A DNA stretch of 64,000 bases from Trichomonas tenax (lineage: Eukaryota > Parabasalia > Trichomonadida > Trichomonadidae), in NCBI GenBank assembly GCA_023091735.1, contig JALKBU010000123.1:1-64000 (forward strand). Direction: 5' to 3'. The position numbers and the translations under genes were made by a program. Positions 29,601 to 39,772 of this stretch are shown in pieces; positions within the stretch are counted from its first letter, which is position 1; each line of letters starts with the position of its first letter. The notes beneath the pieces are model-generated. The model was given only the letters and a program-made list of their open reading frames with translations. It searched no databases and was not told the origin of the DNA.

Positions 29601-30512
29601 TTTCATAATTTCGATCGATTTTCCTGAGTTCTCTAATATCCTTTCTTTATTCATTGCATCCTCACTGATGTTCTCAAGGTGCCCGATAAGAGTGCGTAAC
29701 TTTTCTATTTCTGCTTTCTGCTCTGAAAGCTTTAATTCGTATGTTTTATTTTCCGAAGATAATTTATTGATTTGTAGTTTGAAATCTTCTTCTTTGTTTT
29801 TGTATTCAGCGATCATTTGTTGGTATTTTGTTTTGATTTGCGATGTTTGCGCTTTAACTTGACTTTGAACGTCTTTTGACGTATTTTCAACAATTTTTGA
29901 ATTAGGTTTAAAGTTTTTGGCAACATTAGTCAATGAATCGTGTAATAAATTCTTCACTTTCTCGTTGTTTTTAAGTGTAAAAGCTTGTAAACGCGTTATT
30001 GATTGTTTTAATTGATCGTTATATACAGAAAGTCGTCTTATTTCATTTTTAAGTGTAGTTAACTGTTTTTTTGTGAGATTTACGGCGTTTGAATCTGTTT
30101 GCATTCTTGCTAAACGTTTTTTGAACTTTTGAATAATTTCGTTATTTTCTGGAGCGATGTTTGGATTAATATCCATTTGGTTAAGTATTAACATTCCAAT
30201 TTGCTCCATTTCTGCTTCTCTTTCAGTCCCAAAACATGCTTCTAGGGCTCTTATTCTTTGATACAAGTCTTGTATATATTTTTCGCGGTCATCAGTAAGG
30301 TATTTCTCTATTAATTCGCAAATTCTGTCCGGAATGAATAATACCGACTCTGGACTTTCGAACATAATTTTGATATAATCATCTCTCGCATTTGATGAGA
30401 GAATGTTCTGTAATGAATTAAGAAACGAGTGCTTTCGACGCTGAAAAACACTCAGAATCCCATTTGAAAGGTCTTCGCTACTTTTTGAGTCCATTAAACG
30501 TAGCGAAAACAT
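26622..30512 (-). CDS. Long coiled-coil protein
   Basis: A 1296-residue protein that is almost wholly coiled coil from about residue 120 to 830, with heptads rich in Lys, Glu, Gln and Leu, and a second helical part to the end. The N-terminal 100 residues are less regular and may fold separately. They include a DRICELIEKYLTDDREKYIQDLYQRI-like helical stretch, quoted here only for its character. No motor, kinase or membrane segment is seen. Such proteins usually act as cytoskeletal or centrosomal scaffolds, vesicle tethers or golgins, and I cannot choose between these. The C-terminal 60 residues contain a short conserved-looking FLRAHLSPSDLRCI piece. The ATG at the 5' end is followed by a second Met at residue 7 that could also serve. 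The stop is TAAA. Confidence 0.8.
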   Translation of the reverse strand: MFSLRLMDSKSSEDLSNGILSVFQRRKHSFLNSLQNILSSNARDDYIKIMFESPESVLFIPDRICELIEKYLTDDREKYIQDLYQRIRALEACFGTEREAEMEQIGMLILNQMDINPNIAPENNEIIQKFKKRLARMQTDSNAVNLTKKQLTTLKNEIRRLSVYNDQLKQSITRLQAFTLKNNEKVKNLLHDSLTNVAKNFKPNSKIVENTSKDVQSQVKAQTSQIKTKYQQMIAEYKNKEEDFKLQINKLSSENKTYELKLSEQKAEIEKLRTLIGHLENISEDAMNKERILENSGKSIEIMKQEIEEKDKKIDILKKTLRDIERTQNVQNNTKDVISKLKAACKSLKVENDTLNYKLSMANAEIELKQHQIERLTLLEKESNSAIQKMIELEQENKEHRININNLTWTKDELTEANKHLKTENQELREKLSQSELSLKDLDILDSLRSELKETKAELDKTKDEQEKSNSVYENLLQQSISLEKRMNEMNIQLTEARKDLEIKDLKINILNSENEILKTNSSQSIISFQENEQKHQGAIKAQEDQLKESESKLKESYIRYKEIQLQIKECENSLEEMRKNISEKEKSYNDLQEEFSKVKEKANLVDKYQKDNQYLLTQISDLETKLEEEKNQNKTLTEKFAEAKSEITKHASTINEYESKMNESFNSTQQEKMSIIKEYESKINSLTSQNEKLEVEIKRKSQEIEIERAKYQNEIEKIKKLELSEKQRIIDDCQRQIDKMRRDKETSEKKLSILTDHVNELEQLMKQSGNDLQRKFSELYDSKDSLKNENEKLRIQLSMLESLRPILLFQGNNQNENYTDLVQLLIQRVKEYSELQKLFGEHYRTMASMKAYISESKQNTEIISGLFPDVKDQKSLYFVLSQMKVVFESLKKIYPEVSAHEIPGKVSSNVSILSSICKQVGSEDPLKLSFHISKYYQDVKEKNDQMSTLLSSICKLCNCDDPSNIPQVIIKMISDIKQKEDINNSLFSFIGANTSEEFKNIIETQIKAEKDMKERISRLKVLFGDDIESEAEYLLNIKSEVDKLGSSGDSIARLKNFVSRYNSLVSVQEIITSKISSTYGNDIVSGISKMSDDVFYLSSSIEKVLNISSRNMIKVNYPVEYLTKQNISRGIQNISDEFNNINNQIKTFIEEASSQGFTGSTLIDASNYIVNRKLSDLRNTISRSHETEIAAIRQSYDNAVSDSRRESERLKQCLEKSTSDQDEERKKFITREKELIAESEISKSAARTASTELSTSKRVIQELLRCLEGKYADISFLRAHLSPSDLRCIQQSRSD

Positions 30513-32425
30513 TTTATATTTTATTTTGATGCTGTTATTTGTTTGTTATACTTTCATTAGGCCACAAAAACTATTTCACAAAGAATAAAGGCCCAGAACT
30601 CAAAAATAAAAAATCTCATTTTTAAAAACTACATATTTTTCCAATTTTCTGTAAGAACTAATTATTCTATATGTTTTGATGTATATTCATAACATAATTT
30701 AAGCAAAATTGGATTTTATACGCATAAGCTTAATCATAGCATTGCATTGATGTGTGAGATCTAAAATTCTTGCAAACTCTGAGAAAATCCAATATTTGAA
30801 AATTCAAAATTATGAATATCATTTTATGTCACAAAATTCTCATAAAATTGGGCTTTCTGTAGAGAAATATGATGATGAGTAAATAATTGAAATAATACCA
30901 AAATTCGAAATCAGTGCATAAATTATGAAAACTGGGACATTTTCCTTGATTCAAATGAAAATTAAAGAATTTTCCATAAATAAAATAACGCAATAGGATT
31001 AACTTTAAGAGTAGAATATAAATTCACATTTAATTTGAAAAAAACTCTTCTATTCTGGCAAAATTTATATATTCATCTAATTAACATCATTCAGCTGTAA
31101 TCCATAGCTCAGCAAGGACGAATATAGGCGTTTTGTTCGGCGATACACCAACCTTAATTAAATTATAAATTTGCCTTTCAGAAATATTGATGTAAAGACT
31201 TATTTAACTAAAAATCTGATTCGCTTCGAGTTTGCTAACACAAACACCATCCACACATTGGATCAAAACGCGATCACAGACATGTCAGATTCAAAATGAT
31301 TATTTTCTCTAAGGTGAGATTTATCACAGAATAATCATAAAATCGATAGATATGTTTGAATTAATACTTGCTCGGGAACAATACTTTTAATAGAAGTGTT
31401 TTAACTCTCAAATTTGGTTTTTAGCGACCAAAATTGGCAAAATTAGCATTACCATTATGCAAATGTTATAATAAACCATATTTTAAAAAGTGGATAAGGT
31501 TAAAAGTCACGTTTTCACAATTTATTTGACACTGTTTACATTCATAAAATAGTATATATGATACTAATTATTTTTCCATCGTTTTTATTTTTATTATTCA
31601 ATAATTTCAGCATATTCATTGGGAGGCTATGTGTATAAGTTGGTGTATCACATTAAAAACATGTAATATGTGCATGCATCTATGCATATTGTTGTCTCCG
31701 CAATGATTTCGTGAATTTATAAATTAAGATACTGAACAATTATTCAATTAGGAGCTTGTATTATTTGAAATATGTTATTATGTTGTTGGCATGTGATATA
31801 TTTATAATAAATATTGCTATTTACTCAATAATAAACTGATATCAAATTATTAATGAAAAATATGAATCGATATTATATATGTTTAACACTACAACTATGT
31901 ATGGCATCAAATAAGAGTTATATTTGCCCATATATGTTTGAGCTGGTTCTGACCCCTAGAATTGAATCACTTCTCTTTTAATCTTTTCAAAAACTTTGAG
32001 ATTTTAAGTCAAACTTTGTGTAAAATAACTCCACATACGATAGTATGGTTACATCTTGAGTTATTTTGAATTTTTTTGAATTTTATCGGCAACACATAAA
32101 GAAGCAACAGATAATTACAGATTTTTCAAAAATACATTTAAGGTTTTCTTTATAAATATTACTCTTCTTTCTTCAATAGTGTTACAGATAATTTTATTAA
32201 ATTTTTGAGAAAAAAGTGCTAAAAACAAAATTTTCATCATAATTAGAGCATATACGCACCAATTGAAGGTTTTGTCAAAACATTCGACCTTAACCTTATA
32301 CAATTGAATATTGATGTTAAAAGGTTTATTTTTGAAGCAATTCGCAATATTCTTTAACAGATTTACAATATGACTAAAAATTAAGATAATTTTTTTTGAA
32401 AGCCGATTTTTTTTTTATTTTTTAA
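30513..32425. other. 1.9-kb gene-free region with a dispersed repeat
   Basis: No gene seen. Near 31391-31440 the sequence repeats the left part of the 11.3-kb element: AGAAGTGT, ACTC and then TTTAGCGACCAAAATTGG. ACATGTCAGA occurs at 31280. The rest is AT-rich, ending in a T/A-rich tract just before the Myb gene. Confidence 0.5.
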
Positions 32426-32989
32426 ATGATGATGATGAACAATGAGCTCCCATATCCAGGCATCCTCAGTATGAAGAGGATGAGATTCTCGCCAGAGGAA
32501 GATCGTTTGCTTGCTGAGTTAGTAAAGAACAAAAAGAATCAGTCTTGGAAGGAAATAGCGAGCAACTTTCCAGGCAGGACTGCAGCCCAGTGCCGCGATC
32601 GCTACAATCAATACCTCTTCAAGAAGATAGTCAATAAGCCGTGGACACCAGAAGAGGACCAACAAATTATCGAATTGTACCGTCAATTTGGTCCTCATTG
32701 GGTCAAAATAGCCAACTATTTACCAGGAAGAAGTGGAAATAACGTCAAAAACCATTGGAACACCGCTTTAACAAACTTTCATGGCATTCCTTATAAAGTA
32801 ACAAAGCAGGAGAGGAGATCAAAGAAGGAGAAGTGGACTGAGATGCAGTCTATTCAATCAGAAGATACAAATCGTGATTCACCAATATCGATTCAAAATC
32901 TCTTGGCATACAGCGAGCCGGCGCCACAGCAGGCACAGAACAACTTATACATTCCATGTAATGTATTATTAACCCAAATAAATTGTTAG
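32426..32989 (+). CDS. R2R3 Myb transcription factor
   Basis: The 187-residue protein has two tandem Myb repeats. R2 is at about 19-65 (RFSPEEDRLLAEL, SWKEIASNFPGRTAAQCRDRY) and R3 at about 71-118 (KPWTPEEDQQIIEL, HWVKIANYLPGRSGNNVKNHW). The first Trp of R2 is replaced by Phe, which is tolerated in many Mybs, and the rest of the core aromatics are present. A basic patch (KQERRSKKEKW) follows R3 and may serve as a nuclear localisation signal. The tail is short and polar. Proteins of this size and layout are a large family in Trichomonas, where Mybs bind promoter elements of adhesin and metabolic genes. Expression may start within the AT-rich leader. Four ATGs in a row begin the frame, so the exact first codon is uncertain. 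Confidence 0.9.
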   Translation: MMMMNNELPYPGILSMKRMRFSPEEDRLLAELVKNKKNQSWKEIASNFPGRTAAQCRDRYNQYLFKKIVNKPWTPEEDQQIIELYRQFGPHWVKIANYLPGRSGNNVKNHWNTALTNFHGIPYKVTKQERRSKKEKWTEMQSIQSEDTNRDSPISIQNLLAYSEPAPQQAQNNLYIPCNVLLTQINC

Positions 32990-33288
32990 ATTTTTTTAAA
33001 ACCATTTTTTCTCTTAATTTCCAAAATTTTATTTTATGAAGTTATTCGAACGAACCTGGCCTTGGCGTTATCTAATTTATACTCTGTTACATATCCTTAT
33101 AATTTGAATTGATGATCGCCCGCACTTTTACAAGGTTAAGGGCAATCATCCTATTTTACATGACCAATATTTTATTACATGTCAAAACTGTAAAACCATT
33201 CTAATAGTGCCATGGGATATAGGTTACCTAAGCTCATAAAAGATGCGCGTTTTACTCGTGTGTGATGCATTTTTTTCCCTTTTGTAAC

Positions 33289-33414
33289 ATGGATCTTTTT
33301 AATGCTTTTGTACAGAAATACTGGAAGGGCGGGTGTGAGACCGAGGCGCTTGCAAAGCGCCGAGCTATTGAGAGATACAACTGTGAATGCGCAGAGAATA
33401 GCCTGGAGAATTAA
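33289..33414 (+). CDS. Candidate 41-residue small protein, GC-rich
   Basis: A short frame opens MDLFNAFVQKYWKGG, continues through CETEALAKRRAIERYNCECA and stops at TAA. Its composition is strikingly richer in G+C than anything within several kb, and it uses codons such as GCG, CGC and GGC. Three cysteines are present. GGCGCTT and AAGCGCC inside the frame form a 7-bp hairpin with a 3-nt loop, so an RNA role cannot be excluded. It lies 300 bp after the Myb gene and just before a TIR element. I do not recognise the product. It could be a true micro-gene or the leading piece of a lost gene. Confidence 0.35.
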   Translation: MDLFNAFVQKYWKGGCETEALAKRRAIERYNCECAENSLEN

Positions 33415-33477
33415 TTAACGATTGCCTTCGCAACTGATGACGATTAAATGGCGCAGCGTGGCGAAGCCATTGATCTA

Positions 33478-34507
33478 GGGATACAAATCTGGAAGATATT
33501 TTGGAATTTTCCTGATTTCCATTTTTGCAATCTTCCAGACAAAATAACCTTCTTTTTTATATCGTTTGTCAAATAAATTATTTACTAGACAAAAATTCAT
33601 GAGTTTTCATGTTTTTAAATTAGTTGTTTGTTATAGAATTTGGAGCACTATGTTTTCGTGCAATTTCACCATCTTCATTGTGATTGTTACATTTTCCCTG
33701 GAAATTTCCAGCCTAGAACTTCCAGAAAAGTGAGCAAAATTGAATGAAAAGTGACATTTTGAAGCAGGAAATTTAGTCTGGAAGATAATTCAAAAAGTTG
33801 ATAAATATGATCCTTGTTGTGTGAAAAATGCAAATATCAATTGGAAGATATTGAGGGATTTCCCATAATCTGGAAATAGCATAAAATCGAAAATTGATTT
33901 TTTACTATTTTACTATATTCATATAGAATAACAATAGTGACATGAAAAGTTTTCAATTTATTCTGGAAGCTTCTTCATTAATTTTGTTGGCCAAGAATAC
34001 AAATTATAATGATATGAAGGACCTCTATCATGATCTCAATGATGATGGCCGAGCATGTCTGAAACTTCGTTTCCAATAAATGAGCAGTTTCTGACAGAGC
34101 AATTCCAAAAAATTTGAAAACTGTGTTTGTCATATCATGCATAGCAATACATGGGCCCGTATTTCCCAAGTAACATAAATAATTCATGCGAAACTAACAA
34201 ACGAAGCTTATTCTCAACTTTCCTTCTTAAGTCATTGCTACAGCATATTCAAGCCTATTTACGAATATACAACAAATATTGGCTTAATTTAGGCCATTGG
34301 AATCTATAGCAAAAAATTTTTTGAGTCAAGTTATTTTGATTAAATATAAAACAAGCATTACATCGTTCAATTCAGCTGCATTTATATTACCTTATGAACT
34401 AAATATAGAATTTATGTTGTTGCTTCTGTTATAAAATTCAATTTTTTATTTCCAGAAGTCCATTTTTTATCTTCCAAAATCTATTTTATCTTTCAGATTT
34501 GCATTCC
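33478..34507. mobile_element. Tc1/mariner-like non-autonomous TIR element
   Basis: The left end reads GGGATACAAATCTGGAAGAT and the right end, inverted, GGAATGCAAATCTGAAAGAT. With the adjoining TA the match is 19 of 22. TA flanks both ends, as expected for Tc1/mariner-type insertion. The 1030-bp interior has many TCTGGAAGAT-type sub-repeats and no transposase frame. A second left end lies at 36757. Confidence 0.65.
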
Positions 34508-35234
34508 TAATTGATTGTCATCTGGTGCGGAGCAATTCGTAAAATAACTGGGGAAACGGTGGCAAAAAATGCTAAAATTGAAAATTTTACATGCCAGATT
34601 CGCACTTTTGTTACGGACTTAAAAATATTTAGAATAATATTATCAAAAGTAGCGGTTTGGCATTTTTGAAATGCTTATTAATATATCCTAATAATGGTGA
34701 TGATAAATTTTATAATTGCCAACTTTTGTGAAGCTAAAATTATCAAACATAAAACATTCATATTTTTGTCTACAATAGCAAAAATATCAATTTTTATTTA
34801 TTAAAGTCAAAATTAATATTATATATATCTATTATCAAATATGCAGCAATTTCAATTTTTGAAACTTTTGAATTTACCATTTAAAAGTTTATCGCAAAAT
34901 TTTGTAATGTATTCTATTCTAAACACAAATACGCGATTTTTGCGAAAAATTAAATTTCAATGTTTTAATTTTTTACATGTTCATTTTGCTTTTATGATTA
35001 ATTAAGCTCTTGCATATATAACAAAATTGAATTTGTTCAAATGAATAATTCAATTTTTGACAAAAGTGGCACATTTTGATAAGTTTACAAAAAGTAACTG
35101 TTCTAAAATGGTTCACTTTTGTCGAATATTTCAAAATTTCAATTGCTATACATATAATCAAGACAATCAAAAATGATTCATTTTCGAATTACTTACAACT
35201 ACACAAAACAAAAAATCGAAGTTCTCAAAATATA
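34508..35234. other. AT-rich gene-free region
   Basis: No gene seen. TTTTACATGCCAGA and several CACTTTT/AAAAGTG words occur between 34590 and 35115. Confidence 0.4.
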
Positions 35235-35313
35235 AAACTTAAATAAATGATAATTTTGTCAATTTATATATAATAATATCAAACTTAAATAAATGATAAT
35301 TTTGTCAATTTAT
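35235..35313. repeat. Direct repeat, 33-bp unit, 46-bp period
   Basis: The unit AAACTTAAATAAATGATAAT plus TTTGTCAATTTAT occurs at 35235 and again, unchanged, at 35281. It lies about 90-165 bp upstream of the phosphatase-like pseudogene. Confidence 0.85.
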
Positions 35314-35401
35314 TATACATTATTAAAGCTATTACATCTTCAGGATAAAATTTGAAAGAGCCCTATCAAAACATTGATAACTTTCTTATCGTTATAATTT
35401 A

Positions 35402-36657
35402 ATGTTTTATAGCGCGAGATCTTTTTCAAACTTAATACAAGAAATAACAACTGTGTGCACTCACGCTCTCCGAAGCAACAGCAGGAGTGTGGTGATGCCT
35501 ACGTTCGACAAACAGCTTGTTATCGATTTATTAAGTTCGATGAAAAATTTATATATTCAAGAACAGCCATTATTAGTATTAGAAGGTGATTTCCTTGTTA
35601 TAGGTAATCTCCATGGACATGTTTTTGACCTTATTCGCGTTTTAAATCAGTACGGACTTCCTCCAAAAATGCATTACATCTTTTTAGGAAACATTATTGA
35701 CAGGGGAGCGTTCTCTTTCGAGACGTTGCTTATTGTTTTCTGCATGAAAGTACTTTACCCCAATCTAATATCGATTTTAAGAGGAAACAATGAATTCGAC
35801 GAAATGTGCCGTGAAGTCGGCTTTTACGACGAAATAATATCAATGTACCACGAAAAATCTATATATACTCAAATTTTAGAAATATTTTCAATGACTCCAA
35901 TTGCCGCTTTGCTTAATGGAGAGTATCTCGCGGTCCACGGAGGTATTGGTCCAAACCTCCGCGACATTTCGGACATCAGCAAGATTTGCTTCCCTTTAAC
36001 AAATTTATACGGAGGAATTCCAGATGAACTCGTTTGGTCTGAGCCAAGTAACGACGATGACTTCTTCATGTAATCTGAAACAGGAAATGGATATCTCTTC
36101 GGTAGGGGCGCTGCAAAGCAATTTTTAGATGATAATAAGCTGAAAAGTTTAATTGTCGGATACAGCTCTGGCGCAGACGGGCAATTACAGGCTTTTGATG
36201 GTCTCGTTTATTCAGTACACACAGCATCGAATGGATCAAATGTCAAAAATCTGAGCGGCGTGCTATTCATTAAACATCACATGATACCTCAGCCGGTGAT
36301 TTTCCCTTCAATCAGATCTGTTTGCAGGAAGAATTCCATCACTGGGAGTATCATTAAAGTCGATTTAGTACAAAGTTTAAGGGGATAGACATATCCTTCC
36401 TCCGTTTCCTCGAACTGCTTGAGGAATAAAATGATACCAATAAGTTGTCCAAAGGTTATCGACCGCCAATCATTATTGAAGAAAATCAAGTTTGGATGAA
36501 TCCACTTTTTCGTGTGCAAATAGATTTACGACCTTCCGTTGATTGGAATTACGAGGAGAAGAAAATAGCGGTCATTTCTATTTCCTCATTTACATCACTA
36601 TACCACCTGTTTGTTTTGTTTTATATTTATTGTAAATGTTTTCCATTTCGTTCCTGA
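35402..36657 (+). pseudogene. Decayed PPP-family pseudophosphatase
   Basis: The first 223 codons align with the PPP Ser/Thr phosphatase core. The metal-binding boxes are altered: GDxHG reads GNLHGH, GDxVDRG reads GNIIDRG and GNHE reads GNNE, while HGG is kept. A TAA at 36071 interrupts the frame within what should be the WSDP region (VWSEPSNDDDFFM). The same frame then continues for 104 codons to TAG at 36386, with the second catalytic His position replaced (GYSSG). A frameshift near 36375 and another stop near 36427 lead into a last piece ending at 36657. The three Asn substitutions at metal ligands suggest the ancestor was already a pseudophosphatase, as in several Trichomonas copies, before the gene itself broke. 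Confidence 0.8.
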
Positions 36658-36756
36658 TAGAGAATCCACCGGAAATCCGATATTAACAATCAAGGTAATT
36701 GAATTCTCAAAATTATTCGACAAAAATCATTCCAAATAACACAGATACACTCGATA

Positions 36757-36816
36757 GGGATGCAAATCTGGAAGATATTTTGGAATTTTCCTGATTTCCA
36801 TTTTTACATCTGGAAG
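36757..36816. mobile_element. Left-end fragment of the TIR element
   Basis: GGGATGCAAATCTGGAAGAT, flanked by TA, starts a stretch of about 55 bp nearly identical to the left end at 33478. It stops where the membrane-protein relic begins, so only the end survives. The last dozen bases overlap a sequence shared by chance or by junction with the relic. Confidence 0.75.
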
Positions 36817-37507
36817 ATTGGAATTTTACATCTGAAATACCCCAAGATCACGCAACAGTTGATTATGAAAATACAGATTTGATGTATTTTTCAAACAATC
36901 CGATAAAAATTAATGCATCTAGGAAAACAAGATTACCTACTTTATGCTAATTATGTCCACGCAGCTTTGTGATATTTCATTGAAATCAGGAATTTCTTTA
37001 AATTCAGTTATGAGATCGATTATAAGAAGTATGCTAACTTTTGCAATCGATATATCTCTTTACTTTAAGGGGGCATTTAACACCTTCAGAAAATACACTA
37101 ATATTAATTATTTTTACTTTGAATACGATCCTATGTTAATACTAATACAGATAATTGAGTTATATGTTTTACAATTGAAAATCCTCATTTCATTACATAT
37201 ACTGAAGAAGAGGAATAATTGGAATATAGCATTGTCAAAGATGGAGTTATAGCACATCCAATGGTTACACCAACACCAAGTCTTCAGCCTTCTCAATCAC
37301 CAAGATCATCAGATACTACAACCAGCAATTGCATCTTCGCAAACAAATTTTCAAGAAATTGGAGATGAATCAACAAGTGCCCAAATTTCTAAGGATTTGA
37401 TTACAGAAGCTAGTGTTGGAATAGAAATTGTTCTTGTTGCTCTTGTTCGCATTATTGCATATTTCGTTTTTCGAATGAAAAATAAGATAATATCAGTGTG
37501 TAAATAA
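36817..37507 (+). pseudogene. Decayed membrane protein, copy 1 (5' end lost)
   Basis: The relic opens at a DWNFTSEIP segment that matches the middle of the neighbouring copy, and its upstream half is missing, cut at the TIR fragment. Several stops and frame changes follow. The end is readable in one frame: a Pro/Ser-rich stalk (PMVTPTPSLQPSQS in another phase), then EIGDESTSAQISKD, a hydrophobic VGIEIVLVALVRIIAYFVF segment, a basic RMKNK and a TAA. That end aligns with the membrane anchor of copy 2. The ancestor was a type I surface protein. No function is known. Confidence 0.6.
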
Positions 37508-37679
37508 AAATAATTTCTTTAAACTATTACAAATGGCAAAATAAACAAAAAATTTGTCAAAAGATTGCTTTGATGATATGCGATTATTTTCAATTCAAAA
37601 CATATTAGTTTTCGAAAATAAATCATCACCTTCTGTCATCACAATCAAGGCGTATTAGACTTAACAATTGAGACCAAAA

Positions 37680-38916
37680 ATGAAAACACTACTTGTGTTT
37701 ATTATTTTTTTCAAGAATCTCAATTATACCCAATACAATGTCTTTACAATTACCAAAGCCTTAAATTATATGCTTTCATTACTTCAGTTTATTCCACAAT
37801 GCACTTCGACGACTCATATAATCCCATGGCTATTCCAACAGAGTATGTTGTGAATAATGTAGGAAGTTACATTCAATACAAGTATATAATTGATTGGAAA
37901 TTCACATCTGAAATTCCTGAAGGTTAGATGGAATTTCATCAATCTATAAGACACTGATTATGTTGGCATTCCATGCAATCTTGGTAGGACCAACATTTCT
38001 CGATATACAAGAAAAAGAGGCATTATATTACGATGATTATTTAACAACAGTTCTTGAACAATGTTGAAAATTATGATAACAATGATGTAAGTATTCTAAG
38101 AATGTACAATTTCACTGGGTCTGCTACTCTTCATACACACGGAGAAACAGTAGAAGCTTTGATTCTTGTGCATATGGAAAGAGCTGGTGCTTTATATATA
38201 AATAAGATGAATAAGCATCCTTCTTATATATGTGAGTCAATAAATTATGGACCTCATGAGGATTTGTTTCAATGTATTAATCCCAACCTTTCAATGTCCA
38301 TCATGAAGCATGTTGTAATGTTTGAAGACTTTTTTGCTTACGATTTTATTAATATCTCTAATGTTGCTAGCGATGATTATAATGATCCTCGTTTAGATTT
38401 AAAAAATATCAATTATATTTATTTTGAAGTACACCAAGTTGATCTTGGCTACTATGAAAACAATGATCTCGAGATTGATTCAATACAATACAGTGATGAA
38501 GAAAAATCAATCACTTATAAGCGCGATTCTATTGATATTGTAGAATTTTCTTTCCCAACCTCATCTCTATGGCCTCGTAGAACACCAGAACCTTCTGAGT
38601 CTCCTAAACCAATACAATCTTCTGTTACACTGAGATCACCAAATCCAACTGAATCACTATTTCCTTCAATGACCCCAATTCCTGACCAAGCACGACAACC
38701 AATAATTGCATTTTCACAAACACAGATTCATGAAATAGGAAATATTTCACATATTTGATTGAAGAAAAGGAAAACAAATTTGTTGCCAGTGCTGGTGTTG
38801 GAATAGCAATAGGTATTGTTCTTGTTGCTGGTGCTTGCATTATTGCATATTTCGTTTTAAAATTTATAAGATATAATGTCAATATATCAAAACATTCCAT
38901 AAACATTATTCATTGA
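37680..38916 (+). pseudogene. Decayed membrane protein, copy 2
   Basis: This longer copy begins MKTLLVFIIFFKN, a good signal peptide. It then shifts frame into YAFITSVYSTMHFDDSYNP and DWKFTSEIPEG, meets a stop, shifts again (FLDIQEKEALYYDDYLTTVLEQ), and from about 38060 reads 230 codons cleanly. That part ends in a Pro/Ser/Thr stalk (RRTPEPSESPKP). A last shift at 38756 leads into EEKENKFVASAGVGIAIG and a membrane helix with IIAYFVLKFIRYN before the stop. Together with copy 1 it forms a tandem pair of dead type I surface proteins. I do not recognise the ectodomain. Confidence 0.65.
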
Positions 38917-39069
38917 ATTTTGGCATTTTTTTGACAAATCTATATATTTTTAATTTTCATTTGATAACATATTTATTGTTTCAATTTAGAAATTTTTAAT
39001 TGAATTTGAATTCATTTAGAAGAATTTTGATTGTCTTCTTGATAAATTGGAGCTTGAGATTGATTTAAA

Positions 39070-39473
39070 TTTAGGCAAAAGGAAATTCATTCTTCTGCAA
39101 TCAATTCTTACAACTTCATTTCTCCTCAAAATGCCAAATACAAACCAAAGTGTGAACTAGCAATGTGCCAATTTCCATTTCCGTGTGATGCTACAGAATC
39201 ATGTTCAGGTATAAATGTGAGTATCAATAGAGGAGATAATCTTTTTGAAGTATGGGAGGACAAGGAATCACATCTTATGGAGCAGGTTACAGCTATGCTT
39301 TTGTTACATTTAAACAAAGAACAAATATTCAACTATTTATTGGTGGACAAGCATACTTGCAAAAAGATGGATTTAATGGCAAAGCGCTATATGATCAGCG
39401 CAATGGACTTATGGGTGGATATGGAGGCCAAGAATATGATGCTGAAGAAATTGATTCTCTTCGAAAACGATAA
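39070..39473 (+). pseudogene. Glycine-rich (PF12810-like) surface protein relic
   Basis: The readable part runs FPFPCDATESCSGINVSINRG, DNLFEVW, then, after a 1-nt deletion in a G run near 39252, GGQGITSYGAGYSYAFV and IQLFIGGQA, GFNGKA, LMGGYGGQ. The order Cys-x-Cys strand, FEVWGGQG box, hydrophobic strand pair and GFNG turn is that of the glycine-rich surface proteins common in Trichomonas. No signal peptide or membrane anchor remains. Confidence 0.65.
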
Positions 39474-39670
39474 GTTTTGAATGGAAAATAATCGTATTAT
39501 CGATATTCTAAAATTCCAAAAATCTAAAATATTTCACTGTATAATATGATTTGTTCGATCAAACTTATAATATAAATATAATATAATATGTATATATTAA
39601 ATATATCATTAAAAAGTTTATATCCAAAGTCGAAACTTTTCAATGTTCAGTGGTCATAGAGTTGTAAACT

Positions 39671-39685
39671 AAAAGTGACACTTTT
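39671..39685. promoter_or_regulatory. Palindrome AAAAGTGACACTTTT
   Basis: A perfect 15-bp palindrome lies 88 bp upstream of the acyltransferase ATG. The half-site CACTTTT recurs before the M28 gene and in the ends of the first fold-back element. Confidence 0.35.
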
Positions 39686-39743
39686 CAAAATTTTCTCTAA
39701 AATGATACAAACACTGTAAAATAGCATGATCATTCAATTTCGA

Positions 39744-39750
39744 TCACTTT
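39744..39750 (+). promoter_or_regulatory. Candidate initiator element TCACTTT
   Basis: TCACTTT lies 29 bp before the ATG of the acyltransferase and matches the Trichomonas initiator consensus TCA+1YT well. The distance to the start is slightly longer than usual. Confidence 0.45.
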
Positions 39751-39772
39751 CAAAGAAATTTTTCAATAAAAA

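Noticed and set aside
27346..29862. Several Ser/Leu/Phe-rich plus-strand frames within the coiled-coil gene.
   Set aside because: They are antisense by-products of Lys/Glu/Ser-rich coding on the minus strand.
35402..36073. Treating the first 223 codons of the phosphatase-like gene as an intact short enzyme.
   Set aside because: The stop falls inside the conserved fold and the same frame continues with matching sequence, while catalytic ligands are already replaced.
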